A stretch of 64,000 nucleotides of DNA from positions 1,656,189 through 1,720,188 of the forward strand of contig NZ_JAJGAK010000001.1 of the NCBI RefSeq assembly GCF_020866925.1, given 5' to 3'. This document shows, one piece after another, positions 1 through 10,248 of the stretch; position 1 is the first letter of the stretch; each line of letters begins with the position of its first letter. The notes under the pieces were generated by a model. It was not told the origin of the DNA, did no database searches, and saw only the letters and a list, made by a program, of their open reading frames with translations. This stretch comes from Noviluteimonas lactosilytica. GTDB taxonomy: Bacteria; Pseudomonadota; Gammaproteobacteria; Xanthomonadales; Xanthomonadaceae. Made by a program: the position numbers and the translations under genes.

Positions 1-612
1 GCGGTGTTCGTCGACGACGATTCGAAGGACGGCACCCTCGCGGCGCTGCGTGCGCTCAAGGCCGAAGTGCCGGAGCTGCGCGTGCTGCACCACACGAAGC
101 AGAGCGGCCAGAGCACCGCGATCCGCACCGGCGTGCGCCACGCGCGCGCGCCGTGGATCGCAACGCTCGACGGCGACGGGCAGAACGATCCGGCCGACAT
201 CCCCAAGCTGCTCGCCGCGCGCGCGACCGCGGAGCCGTCGATCCGCCTGTTCGCCGGCTGGCGCGTCAATCGCCAGGATTCCGGCAGCAAGCGCTGGGCC
301 TCGAAGTGGGCCAACAAGATCCGCTCGAACATGCTGCGCGACGACACGCCCGACACCGGCTGCGGCATCAAGCTGTTCGAGCGCGATGCGTTCCTCGACC
401 TGCCCTATTTCGACCACATGCACCGCTACCTGCCCGCGCTGATGCAGCGCGCGGGGTGGAAGACGGTCAGCGTGCCGGTCAACCATCGCCCACGCTCGGC
501 GGGCGTGTCGAAGTACAACAACCTCAATCGCGCACTGGTCGGCATCCGCGACCTGATGGGCGTGGCGTGGCTGATCGTGCGCAGCAAGCGCACCGGGGTC
601 GAGGAGGCCTGA
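1..612 (+). CDS. Glycosyltransferase family 2, DPM1-like (5' end outside window)
   Basis: The reading frame is open from base 1 and the true start lies upstream, so only the C-terminal ~203 residues are seen. The fragment opens in the GT-A nucleotide-sugar site (VDDDSKDGT) and has the metal-binding region DGDGQNDP about 50 residues later, as in dolichol-phosphate-mannose synthase-like and undecaprenyl-phosphate glycosyltransferases. No C-terminal transmembrane pair is present, so it resembles the soluble DPM1 type. It ends 2 bases before an LpxB-N domain protein, so both probably form one transcription unit acting on lipid-linked sugars at the inner membrane. The sugar and the acceptor cannot be read from sequence. 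Confidence 0.88.
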   Translation, partial: AVFVDDDSKDGTLAALRALKAEVPELRVLHHTKQSGQSTAIRTGVRHARAPWIATLDGDGQNDPADIPKLLAARATAEPSIRLFAGWRVNRQDSGSKRWASKWANKIRSNMLRDDTPDTGCGIKLFERDAFLDLPYFDHMHRYLPALMQRAGWKTVSVPVNHRPRSAGVSKYNNLNRALVGIRDLMGVAWLIVRSKRTGVEEA

Positions 613-614
613 GG

Positions 615-974
615 ATGCTGGAAGCCGCGCCGGTCGCAGCCGACTTCATGAACAGCCCGATCCCGTGGCTCGACTGGACCGGGCTCCACATGTCCCCGTG
701 GAAGGTCATCGGCCTGACCGGGGCGCTGATGTTCGGCGGGCGGTGGCTGGTGCAGTTCGTCGCCTCGCGGCGCCACGGCAAGCCGGTGATCCCGCGGCTG
801 TTCTGGTACATGAGCCTGGTCGGGTCGGCCATGACCCTGGCCTACTTCCTGTTCTCGGCCAAGCAGGACTCGGTGGGCGTGGTCCAGAACCTCTTCCCCG
901 CCTTCACGGCCGCCTACAGCCTGTATCTCGATATCCGCTACCGCGGCTGGCACCGGGACAAGGCGACCCACTGA
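615..974 (+). CDS. Orphan lipid A biosynthesis N-terminal (LpxB-N) domain membrane protein
   Basis: A 119-residue protein with three hydrophobic segments (about 27-50, 60-80 and 85-100) and the features GRWLVQF, PRLFWYMS and NLFPAFTAAYSLYLD. These match the small membrane domain found alone or at the N terminus of some lipid-A-disaccharide synthases. The catalytic GT-B part of LpxB is absent, so it cannot itself make the disaccharide. The ATG at 615 follows the glycosyltransferase stop by two bases and has GAGG within the upstream coding end. Co-transcription with the DPM1-like enzyme suggests a role in envelope glycolipid modification; that role is inference. Confidence 0.8.
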   Translation: MLEAAPVAADFMNSPIPWLDWTGLHMSPWKVIGLTGALMFGGRWLVQFVASRRHGKPVIPRLFWYMSLVGSAMTLAYFLFSAKQDSVGVVQNLFPAFTAAYSLYLDIRYRGWHRDKATH

Positions 975-975
975 G

Positions 976-1004
976 TTGTCCGGCCCGGCCCGGGCGGGCA
1001 TAAT
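976..1004 (+). promoter_or_regulatory. Probable sigma-70 promoter of rpmB-rpmG
   Basis: TTGTCC (976-981) and CATAAT (999-1004) are separated by 17 bases, with a GC-rich spacer, immediately after the preceding stop codon. The transcript would begin near 1011 and give a leader of about 95 nt before rpmB. Confidence 0.55.
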
Positions 1005-1106
1005 GCGCGGCTCGCTGCGGCAGTCCCGGGCCCAAGGCCCCCTTTGCAGCGTGGCCGTCGTACCCCAGGCCATGGGGTGCATCACAGACACCAATCGAGG
1101 TGCGCT

Positions 1107-1343
1107 ATGTCCCGCGTTTGCCAAGTTTCCGGCAAGGCCGTGCTGACGGGTAACAACGTCTCCCACGCCAACAACAAGACCCGCCGTCGCTTCCTGCCCA
1201 ACCTGCACGAGCGTCGTTTCTGGGTCGCCAGCGAAAACCGCTGGGTGAAGCTGAAGGTTTCCGCGCACGCGCTGCGCACCATCGACAAGAACGGTATCGA
1301 CTCGGTCCTGGCGCAGCTTCGCGCCCGTGGCGAGAAGGTCTGA
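1107..1343 (+). CDS. rpmB: 50S ribosomal protein L28
   Basis: Complete 78-residue L28, starting [10 protein letters not shown] with the family signature [20 protein letters not shown]-like core. The ATG at 1107 is preceded by GAGGTG at good distance. It is a structural protein of the large subunit and is followed after 13 bases by rpmG, the usual proteobacterial pair. Size and sequence are typical; no anomaly is seen. Confidence 0.97.
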   Translation: MSRVCQVSGKAVLTGNNVSHANNKTRRRFLPNLHERRFWVASENRWVKLKVSAHALRTIDKNGIDSVLAQLRARGEKV

Positions 1344-1356
1344 GGAGTAAACGACC

Positions 1357-1521
1357 ATGGCAAGCAAGCGCGACAAGATCCGCCTGATCTCCTCGGCCAA
1401 CACCGGCCACTTCTACACGACCGACAAGAACAAGAAGAACACGCCGAACAAGATGGAGGTCAAGAAGTACGACCCCGTCGTCCGGAAGCACGTGATCTAC
1501 AAGGAAGGCAAGATCAAGTAA
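1357..1521 (+). CDS. rpmG: 50S ribosomal protein L33
   Basis: A 54-residue L33 beginning [17 protein letters not shown] and ending YKEGKIK. It lacks the CxxC pairs of zinc-binding L33, so it is the zinc-independent (C-minus) form. GAGGAGTAA overlaps the rpmB stop region and supplies the ribosome-binding site. It forms an operon with rpmB and is followed 31 bases later by a strong intrinsic terminator. Confidence 0.96.
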   Translation: MASKRDKIRLISSANTGHFYTTDKNKKNTPNKMEVKKYDPVVRKHVIYKEGKIK

Positions 1522-1552
1522 GCCTTCCGATCCGTTCGGAATGTTTCGAAGG

Positions 1553-1579
1553 AACCCGCCGCAAGGCGGGTTTCTTTTT
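1553..1579 (+). terminator. Intrinsic terminator of rpmB-rpmG
   Basis: Arms AACCCGCC (1553-1560) and GGCGGGTT (1565-1572) enclose a GCAA loop and are followed by TCTTTTT. It also lies between converging rpmG and acs. Confidence 0.92.
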
Positions 1580-1602
1580 GCCTGCGCGATCTGGCTGACG
1601 CG

Positions 1603-3492
<1,890 letters not shown>

Positions 3493-3527
3493 GCCGGCAA
3501 CCTCGCGATGGAAGCCGACAGTGTGCC

Positions 3528-3905
3528 TCAGCGCGGCGGCGCCGCGAGTTCCTTCGCGCTCAACGCGCCGTCGCGATTGGCGTCCTGGCGCGCGAATGCG
3601 GCGGCCAGGCGCGCGCGGTGCGCCTCGCGCGTGATCGCCTTGCCGCGACCGCCGGGTTGTTCGGCCGGAGCGAGGACGCCGTCGTGGTCGGCGTCCATCG
3701 CGTCGAAGGCGTAGCTCAGCCAATCCTGGTATTCGACGAGCGAGATGCGGCCGTCGCGGTCGACGTCCATGCGGTCGAGGTAGTCGGCGCTGGCGACGAC
3801 CTGCGCATGCACCGCCGGGAGCACGCCTGCGAACGCCAACACCAGAACCGAAAAACCCGCACGCGAGCGTGCGGGTTTTCGCGAATCGGGCAGCGCAGCG
3901 GACAT
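3528..3905 (-). CDS. Small secreted EF-hand protein
   Basis: A 125-residue protein with a Sec signal peptide (basic RKPARSR, then a hydrophobic run ending PAVHA) and three EF-hand-like loops: [24 protein letters not shown] and [12 protein letters not shown]. It is probably a periplasmic Ca2+-binding protein. Its ATG overlaps the desaturase stop as TGATG, suggesting coupling. Oddly, an intrinsic terminator hairpin lies inside codons 9-18. Downstream alternative starts would destroy the signal peptide, so the overlap start is preferred. Confidence 0.75.
   Translation of the reverse strand: MSAALPDSRKPARSRAGFSVLVLAFAGVLPAVHAQVVASADYLDRMDVDRDGRISLVEYQDWLSYAFDAMDADHDGVLAPAEQPGGRGKAITREAHRARLAAAFARQDANRDGALSAKELAAPPR
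3851..3879 (-). terminator. Terminator-like hairpin inside the EF-hand gene start
   Basis: Perfect 12-bp arms, AAAACCCGCACG (3852-3863) and its complement (3868-3879), flank a CGAG loop. On the minus strand the stem is followed by five U residues. It lies 26 nt after the desaturase stop and within the signal-peptide codons of the EF-hand protein, so it could reduce read-through into that gene and acs. Confidence 0.75.
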
Positions 3906-5098
3906 CAGGCCTGCAGCTGGTAACCCTTCAGGCGCGCCGAGAAGTCCTGCAGCCCGCGAATGCCGCTGGCTTCGGCTTCCTTGCACCACGCCTGCAGGTT
4001 CTGCAGCGTCGCCGCAGCGTCGTTGCCGCGCGCTTCGAGCACGGCCGCCAGGCGGGCGCGGTGTTCGACCAGCGCGCGGATGCGCGGACGCTGCGCGACC
4101 CACTCCTGCATCTGCTTGCGCGCATCCGGCTTGAGCCAGCGACCGTCGTCGTTCAGGCCCTTGCGCAGCGCGCGCGGCAGCAGCGACTGCTTGCCGCCGG
4201 CTTCCGCGGCTTCCTCGCGCAGCGCAGGCTTCAGCACGTTGCGCTGGAAGTCGGTCATCGCCTGGAAGCGATGGGCGAGCAGCGCCTTGATCGTTTCCAT
4301 GTCCGGCACGTTGATGTTCGGGCGCACGTCGAGCGACGGCGCGACGCGCAGGACCTTCGCCAGGCCCATCGCTTCGAACAGCTTGATCGCCGACCAGCCG
4401 ATGTCGAACTCGAACTTGCGCAGCGCGAACTTCGCCGAGCTCGGGAACGCGTGGTGGTTGTTGTGCAGTTCTTCGCCGCCGATCCAGACGCCCCACGGCG
4501 TGAGGTTGGTCGCCGTGTCGGTGGTTTCGAAGTTGCGATAGCCCCACCAGTGGCCGAGGCCGTTGACGACGCCCGCGGCCCAGAACGGGATCCACGCCAT
4601 CTGGATCGCCCAGACCGCGACGCCCGGCAGGCCGAACAGCGCGAAGCTGATGAACAGCAACAGCGTCGGGCCCATCGTGGCGTGCGGCGTATAGAGCTTG
4701 CGTTCGATGAAGTCGTCCGGGCAGCCCTTGCCGTACTTCTCGATCGACTCGCGATCCGTGCGCGCTTCGCGATACAGCTCGACGCCGCGCCAGAACACCA
4801 TCTTGATGCCCTTGTGCATCGGGCTGTGCGGATCTTCCTCGGTCTCGCACTTCGCGTGGTGCTTGCGATGGATCGCGGCCCATTCCTTCGTGATCATCGA
4901 CGTGGTGAGCCACGTCCAGAAGCGGAAGAAGTGCGCGATCACCGGATGGAAGTCGACGCCGCGGTGCGCCTGGCTGCGGTGCAGGTAGAGCGTGACCGAG
5001 AAGATCGTCAACTGGGTGGCGACGAGCAGGTAGACCAGCAGGCCGACCCAGCCGAACTGCATGAGTCCGCCGCCGAGGAAATCGAGAAAAGCGTGCAT
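3905..5098 (-). CDS. Membrane acyl-CoA (delta-9 type) fatty acid desaturase
   Basis: A 397-residue integral membrane di-iron desaturase that introduces a double bond into a saturated acyl chain. All three histidine clusters are present: HRSQAH (40-45), HRKHH (77-81) and HNNHH (212-216), with hydrophobic segments at about 15-38 and 140-180. Residues ~270-397 form a soluble, Lys/Arg- and Glu-rich extension with coiled-coil character, longer than minimal desaturases. GGAG precedes the ATG. It heads a leftward group with the EF-hand gene and acs and is divergent from mutM. The electron donor is not encoded nearby. Confidence 0.92.
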   Translation of the reverse strand: MHAFLDFLGGGLMQFGWVGLLVYLLVATQLTIFSVTLYLHRSQAHRGVDFHPVIAHFFRFWTWLTTSMITKEWAAIHRKHHAKCETEEDPHSPMHKGIKMVFWRGVELYREARTDRESIEKYGKGCPDDFIERKLYTPHATMGPTLLLFISFALFGLPGVAVWAIQMAWIPFWAAGVVNGLGHWWGYRNFETTDTATNLTPWGVWIGGEELHNNHHAFPSSAKFALRKFEFDIGWSAIKLFEAMGLAKVLRVAPSLDVRPNINVPDMETIKALLAHRFQAMTDFQRNVLKPALREEAAEAGGKQSLLPRALRKGLNDDGRWLKPDARKQMQEWVAQRPRIRALVEHRARLAAVLEARGNDAAATLQNLQAWCKEAEASGIRGLQDFSARLKGYQLQA

Positions 5099-5249
5099 CG
5101 TGACTCCGAAGGGGAAACCGGGGGTATTTCGCCCCGAACGCGATCATGCCACCCGGAACGGGCCATGCGCCCAGGTACGGCATGGATCCGTGATGGGGAT
5201 GTTCAGTCCTGATAACAACTTGCGGCCGCTTTCACACGACACTGCGCGC

Positions 5250-6077
5250 ATGCCCGAGTTGCCCGAAGTCGAAACCACCCGGCGCGGCCTGGCGCCGCAC
5301 GTCGAAGGACGCACCGTCGCCGGCGTCGTGCTCCGGCGCCCGGACCTGCGCTGGCCGATTCCGCCGGAGGTTTCGGCGCTTCTCCCCGGTCGGACGATCG
5401 AATCCGTTCGTCGGCGCGCCAAGTACCTGCTCCTCGACACGGAAGCAGGGAGCGCGCTGCTCCACCTGGGCATGTCGGGGAGCCTGCGCGTGTTGCCCGC
5501 CGCGACGCCTGTCGAAGCCCACGACCACGTCGACATCGTGCTCGCCGACCGCGGCCGATCGAAGGACCGCGTCCTGCGCTTCAACGACCCCCGGCGATTC
5601 GGCTGCCTGCTCTGGCAGGCGCCAGGCGAAGTCCACGAACTCCTGCGCGGCCTCGGCCCCGAGCCGCTGTCCGACGATTTCGACGGCGACTACCTGTTCG
5701 CCCGCAGCCGCGGCCGCAAGGCGCCGATCAAGACCTTCCTGATGGACCAGGGCGTCGTCGTGGGCGTCGGCAACATCTATGCGGCCGAAGCGCTCTTCGA
5801 GGCCGGCATCTCCCCCCTGCGCGAGGCGGGCCGGGTGTCGCGCGAGCGCTACCAGGCCCTCGCCGCAGCGGTGAAGCGCATCCTGGCCTACGCGATCGAG
5901 CGCGGGGGCACGACCCTGCGCGACTTCATCAGCCCCGACGGCCTCCCCGGGTATTTCGAGCTCGAACTTGCCGCTTACGGCAGAGGCGGCGAGCCCTGCC
6001 CGCGATGCGGAAAGCCGATGAAGGAGGCCTCGATCGGTCAGCGCACGACGGTCTGGTGCACGCGCTGCCAGCGCTGA
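5250..6077 (+). CDS. mutM: Formamidopyrimidine-DNA glycosylase
   Basis: A 275-residue bifunctional glycosylase/AP lyase that excises 8-oxoguanine and formamidopyrimidines. The catalytic Pro2-Glu3 ([13 protein letters not shown]), the helix-two-turn-helix [13 protein letters not shown] and the C-terminal zinc finger (CPRCGKP ... CTRCQR) are intact. The start at 5250 is fixed by the need for an N-terminal proline after Met. It stands alone, divergent from the desaturase and followed by an ECF sigma gene 73 bases later. Confidence 0.96.
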   Translation: MPELPEVETTRRGLAPHVEGRTVAGVVLRRPDLRWPIPPEVSALLPGRTIESVRRRAKYLLLDTEAGSALLHLGMSGSLRVLPAATPVEAHDHVDIVLADRGRSKDRVLRFNDPRRFGCLLWQAPGEVHELLRGLGPEPLSDDFDGDYLFARSRGRKAPIKTFLMDQGVVVGVGNIYAAEALFEAGISPLREAGRVSRERYQALAAAVKRILAYAIERGGTTLRDFISPDGLPGYFELELAAYGRGGEPCPRCGKPMKEASIGQRTTVWCTRCQR

Positions 6078-6150
6078 ATCATTCACCCCGGACGTTCGAT
6101 ACAGGGCGCAATGCGTCCAACGCGGGTATATTTCGCGGCCGAGGGGGACC

Positions 6151-6714
6151 ATGTCCGAAACCGCCGACATCACGGAGTTGCTGGACGCCGCTCGCGACGG
6201 AGACCGTGGCGCGCTCGACCGTGTCCTGGCGACCCTGTACCAGGAACTCCACGCGATGGCCCGCCGCCAGCTCGCCGGCCAGCACGGGCACACGCTCGAT
6301 GCGACCGCGCTGGTCCACGAGGCCTACCTGAAACTCGTCGGGCGCAATTCCGCGCAGTTCGACGATCGCGCGCACTTCTTCGCCTATGCCGCGTCCGCGA
6401 TGCGCAGCGTCGTGGTCGACTACGCGCGCCAGCGCCTCGCGCAGAAGCGCGGCGGCGACCTGCACCGCGTCACCGAACTGCCCGAGGAAGTCGAAGGCGG
6501 GTTGCGACTGGACGAGGAAACCCTCGGCCTCGATACCGCCCTCACGCGCCTGGCCGCGGTCGACGCGCGCCTCGCGCAAGTGGTGGAGCTGCGTTACTTC
6601 GCCGGCCTGTCGGAACTGGAGATCGCCGCGCTGCTCAAGCGCTCCGAGCGCAGTATCCGCCGCGATTGGCAGAAGGCGCGCCTGTTCCTCCTCGCGTCCT
6701 TGAAGGACAGCTGA
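6151..6714 (+). CDS. ECF sigma factor (kinase-linked type, ECF43-like)
   Basis: A 187-residue sigma-70 family ECF factor with region 2 (about 20-100) and region 4 (about 125-185, ending with helix-turn-helix LSELEIAALLKRSERSIRRDW). In region 2.1/2.2 the usual acidic stretch of the DAEDLVQE type reads DATALVHEAYLKL, with Thr52 in the middle. In ECF43-type factors this change is known to make core binding depend on phosphorylation of a threonine by a partner kinase. The next gene, 12 bases on, is a Ser/Thr kinase, and no anti-sigma gene is present. GAGGGGGACC gives a good ribosome-binding site. Target genes are unknown. Confidence 0.88.
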   Translation: MSETADITELLDAARDGDRGALDRVLATLYQELHAMARRQLAGQHGHTLDATALVHEAYLKLVGRNSAQFDDRAHFFAYAASAMRSVVVDYARQRLAQKRGGDLHRVTELPEEVEGGLRLDEETLGLDTALTRLAAVDARLAQVVELRYFAGLSELEIAALLKRSERSIRRDWQKARLFLLASLKDS

Positions 6715-6726
6715 CGGGGCACGACG

Positions 6727-9561
6727 ATGGACCCCGAGCGCTGGCAACGGTTGTCCCCGCTGCTCGACGCGCTGTTCGAGCTCGACGACGACGAACGCGA
6801 ACGCAGCCTGCGCCTGATGCGCGAGGAAGATCCGCAGACCGCGGACGATCTCGAAGCACTGCTCAAGCTCGAAACCGATCGCGAGGATTTCCTCAGCGAA
6901 CCGCTCGTTGCACCACTGCCGGGCCCGCGCCCGGGCGTCGAGGTCGGTCCGTATCGGCTCGAACGCATGCTCGGCGAAGGCGGCATGGGCCAGGTGTGGC
7001 TCGCCGCGCGCAACGACGGCCTGTACCAGCGCCGCGTCGCGCTGAAGCTGCTGCGTCCGGGCCTCGTCGATCCGAACCTGCGCCTGCGCTTCACCCGCGA
7101 ACGGCAGATCCTCGCGCGCCTCGCGCATCCGCACATCGCGCGTCTCCTCGACGCGGGCGTGAGCAGCGACCATCAACCGTATCTCGCGCTCGAATACATC
7201 GAAGGCGAGCCGATCACCGATTACTGCCGCGTGCACCGGCTCTCGCTCGAGTCGCGCCTGGACCTGTTCCACCAGGTCTGCGACGCGGTGTCGCACGCGC
7301 ACGCGAACCTGATCGTCCATCGCGACCTCAAGCCGTCGAACATCCTCGTCACGCCCGCCGGCGACGTGCGCCTGCTCGACTTCGGCATCGCGAAGCTGAT
7401 CGACGCCGACGTCGCCGCGCCGGAACAGACGCGCACCGGCGTGCGCGCGTTCACGCTGCACTACGCGGCGCCCGAACAGGTGCGCGGCGAGCCCGTGTCG
7501 ACGATGACCGACGTGTATTCGCTCGGCGTCGTGCTGTACGAACTGCTCGCCGACGCCAAGCCCTACCGCCTGAAGCGCCAGACCGACGCCGAGTGGGAAG
7601 AAGCGATCCTGCAGGGCGATCCGACCAAGCCGTCGTCCGCACTGCAGCGCCAGGCCGACATCGGCGAGGCCGACAGCGCGATGCTCCGCCGCCGTGCGCG
7701 CATCGTCACCGGCGATCTCGACAACATCGTGCTCAAGGCGCTCGCGAAGAAGCCGGAGCAGCGCTATCCCTCGGTCGAAGCGATGTCGCTCGATCTCGAG
7801 CGTTACCTCGCCGGCAAGCCGGTGCTCGCGCGGCCGCAAAGCGTCGGCTATCGCCTGCGCAAGTACGTCGTCCGCCATCGCTGGGCGATCGCGACGAGCG
7901 TGATGGTGTCCGGCGTGCTCGCCGCGGCGCTGACCATCGTCGCGTGGCAGGGCCAGCAGGCCGTGCGCGAAACCGCGCGTGCGCAGGCGTTGCAGGACTT
8001 CGTCATCGGCTTGTTCGAAGGAACGGGCGCTGCACCGCGCGACGATGCGGTCGACATGCGCTCGCTGCTCGACAACGGCATCGTGCGCGCCAACCGCGAA
8101 CTCGCACGCCAGCCGCTCGCACGCGCCGAAGTGTTCGGCATCATCGCGCGCCTGCGCCTGGGGCTCGGCGATTACCCGGAGGCGATGGCGCTGCTCGCGC
8201 GGCAATCGGAAATCCTCGCGTCGGTCGGCGACGACGCGCCCGCGAGCCTGCAGTTCGAAGCGGCGACGCAGCTCGGCTTCGCGCATCGCCAGCTCGACGA
8301 TCCGCGCCAGTGCATCCGCGCGATGGAGCCGTGGATGGAACGCGCGCGCCGCGAACAGTCCCAACTGCCCGCGCAGGTCGCCGAGTTCTACTCGCAACTC
8401 GCGCGCTGCCGCAGCGCCGTGGGCGAGTTCAACCAGGCGCGGCAGTTGCTCGAATACGCGATCACGGTGCGCCGCGAAACGCTCGACGACGAAGCCGGCG
8501 TCGCGGAGAACCTGTTCGATCTCGCCGACGTCGACGCAGACGCGGGCAAGACCGAGGTCGCGCTGGCCGGCCTCCGCAACGCGCTCGCCTTCCTGCAGCA
8601 GAACGTGGGCGAACGGCATCCGCTCGCGATCCAGATCCACCGCCGCACCGCGATCCTGCTGCGCGAGATGGGGCGGCCCGACGAAGCGGCGAAGTCGGTC
8701 GACGCCGCGCTCGCGCTGTCGGGCGAACTGCTCGGCGAACGCCATCCCACCACGCTCGCGCTGCATCGCCAGCGCGCGTCGGTGTACATGGAGCAGGGCT
8801 GGCTCGACGTGGCCGAGCGCGACCTGCGCGACACCACGCCGCTGTTGATCGAACGCGTCGGCGACCGCCACGTCGACGTCGGCGCGAGCTTCTACACGCT
8901 GGGCATGCTCGCCTGGGAACAGGACCGCCTCGCCGAAGCCGAGCGCGATCTCGGCCAGGCCGTCGAGATCTGGCGCACGTCATCGTCGCGCACGCGCATG
9001 GTGCGCGCGATGGCCGACCACGCGCAGGTGCTGCAGGCGCTCGGCCGGGGCGACGAAGCGCGCCGGCAGATCGAGCAGGCGATGCAACTCGCCGTCGCGC
9101 AACTCGGCCTCAAGCATCCGCACGTCGCCGACATCGAATACGCGCACGGCCTGATGCTCGCGGCCGACGGCGATCATCCGGGCGCGAAGCAGCGGCTGGA
9201 ACGCGCGGCCTCGTTGTCGCGCAATGCGGACGGCCAGCCGGCGATGGACACGCAATCGATCGAACTCTCGCTGGCGCGCGAACGCGCGCGCGACGGCGAC
9301 GCCGCGGCCATCGCCACGCTCGGACAGATCGCCACCGCATCGGCCAAGGGCGCGGGCAGCGAACCCCGCAACCTGCGCTGGCGTGCGCGCGCTTACCTCG
9401 GTGAAGCGCAGTGCCGCGGCGCGGGCGCGGTGCAGGCGCGCGCCGAACTCGATGTGCTGTCGCTCGAAGTGCACGCCGGCCTGCCGCAGGGCGGGCGCCT
9501 CGTGCGCGAAATCGATGCGATCACGCACGAGTGCACGCCGGTCGCGCTGCTTGATCGCTAG
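6727..9561 (+). CDS. Transmembrane Ser/Thr protein kinase with C-terminal TPR region
   Basis: A 944-residue Hanks-type kinase. It shows the glycine loop LGEGGMG (82-88), ATP-binding lysine in VALKLL (~107), catalytic VHRDLKPSN (Asp200), LLDFG (217-220) and YAAPEQ (246-251). One membrane span (about 387-407) separates it from a long TPR-rich C-terminal half that would lie in the periplasm. It follows an ECF sigma gene in the same operon and is probably the kinase that activates it in response to a signal sensed by the TPR part. The 3' end overlaps the converging tdk gene by four bases. Confidence 0.93.
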   Translation: MDPERWQRLSPLLDALFELDDDERERSLRLMREEDPQTADDLEALLKLETDREDFLSEPLVAPLPGPRPGVEVGPYRLERMLGEGGMGQVWLAARNDGLYQRRVALKLLRPGLVDPNLRLRFTRERQILARLAHPHIARLLDAGVSSDHQPYLALEYIEGEPITDYCRVHRLSLESRLDLFHQVCDAVSHAHANLIVHRDLKPSNILVTPAGDVRLLDFGIAKLIDADVAAPEQTRTGVRAFTLHYAAPEQVRGEPVSTMTDVYSLGVVLYELLADAKPYRLKRQTDAEWEEAILQGDPTKPSSALQRQADIGEADSAMLRRRARIVTGDLDNIVLKALAKKPEQRYPSVEAMSLDLERYLAGKPVLARPQSVGYRLRKYVVRHRWAIATSVMVSGVLAAALTIVAWQGQQAVRETARAQALQDFVIGLFEGTGAAPRDDAVDMRSLLDNGIVRANRELARQPLARAEVFGIIARLRLGLGDYPEAMALLARQSEILASVGDDAPASLQFEAATQLGFAHRQLDDPRQCIRAMEPWMERARREQSQLPAQVAEFYSQLARCRSAVGEFNQARQLLEYAITVRRETLDDEAGVAENLFDLADVDADAGKTEVALAGLRNALAFLQQNVGERHPLAIQIHRRTAILLREMGRPDEAAKSVDAALALSGELLGERHPTTLALHRQRASVYMEQGWLDVAERDLRDTTPLLIERVGDRHVDVGASFYTLGMLAWEQDRLAEAERDLGQAVEIWRTSSSRTRMVRAMADHAQVLQALGRGDEARRQIEQAMQLAVAQLGLKHPHVADIEYAHGLMLAADGDHPGAKQRLERAASLSRNADGQPAMDTQSIELSLARERARDGDAAAIATLGQIATASAKGAGSEPRNLRWRARAYLGEAQCRGAGAVQARAELDVLSLEVHAGLPQGGRLVREIDAITHECTPVALLDR

Positions 9562-10181
9562 TCGATCAGGGGCGGCTGCACCGGTTCGATCGTGCCGTCG
9601 CCGCGCATGATCTTCTTGAACTCCGCGCGCGACACCGACACGTAACGGTCGTTGCCGCCGATCTGCACCTGCGGACCGGCATGCACCGCGCGCCCCTGTT
9701 CGTCGACGCGCACGGTCATCGTCGCCTTCTTGCCGGTGTGGCAGATGGTCTTGATCTCGGTGAGTTCGTCCGCCCACGCGAGCAGGTACTGGCTGCCTTC
9801 GAACAACTCGCCGCGGAAGTCCGTGCGCAGGCCGTAGGTGAGCACGGGGATGCGCAGGCGGTCGACGATCTCGCTCAACTGCCAGACCTGCGATTTCGTG
9901 AGGAACTGCGCTTCGTCCACGAGCACGCAATCGAGCTTGCCGCTGGCGGCGGTGTCGGCGAACACGCGGGCGAGCAGGTCGTCGTCGCGACCGAACGCCA
10001 TCCCCTCCGAACGCAGCCCGATGCGCGAGGCGACGACCCCCGCCTTGCCGGCGCGATCGTCCAGCGCGGGCGTGAGGACGAGCACGCGCATGCCCCGTTC
10101 GCGGTAGTTGTGCGCGGACTGGAGCAGGGTCGTGGTCTTCCCCGCATTCATCGCGGAATAGTAGAAATAAAGCTTGGCCAT
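9558..10181 (-). CDS. tdk: Thymidine kinase
   Basis: A 207-residue type II thymidine kinase that phosphorylates thymidine with ATP. The P-loop SAMNAGKTT, the Mg-binding DEAQF and the lasso-region [15 protein letters not shown] are visible. The cysteines that bind structural zinc in many homologues are mostly missing: only one Cys occurs in ICHTGKKA, and the C-terminal position reads SVSR rather than [13 protein letters not shown] at 10181 is taken as the start; an in-frame Met three codons upstream lacks support. It converges with the kinase gene and is divergent from rep. Confidence 0.95.
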   Translation of the reverse strand: MAKLYFYYSAMNAGKTTTLLQSAHNYRERGMRVLVLTPALDDRAGKAGVVASRIGLRSEGMAFGRDDDLLARVFADTAASGKLDCVLVDEAQFLTKSQVWQLSEIVDRLRIPVLTYGLRTDFRGELFEGSQYLLAWADELTEIKTICHTGKKATMTVRVDEQGRAVHAGPQVQIGGNDRYVSVSRAEFKKIMRGDGTIEPVQPPLID

Positions 10182-10248
10182 GCCGCGCATTATGCGGGAG
10201 CGGACCGGCTACACTGCGCCGCCCCGCGCGCGAATCACGGAGCGTCCC

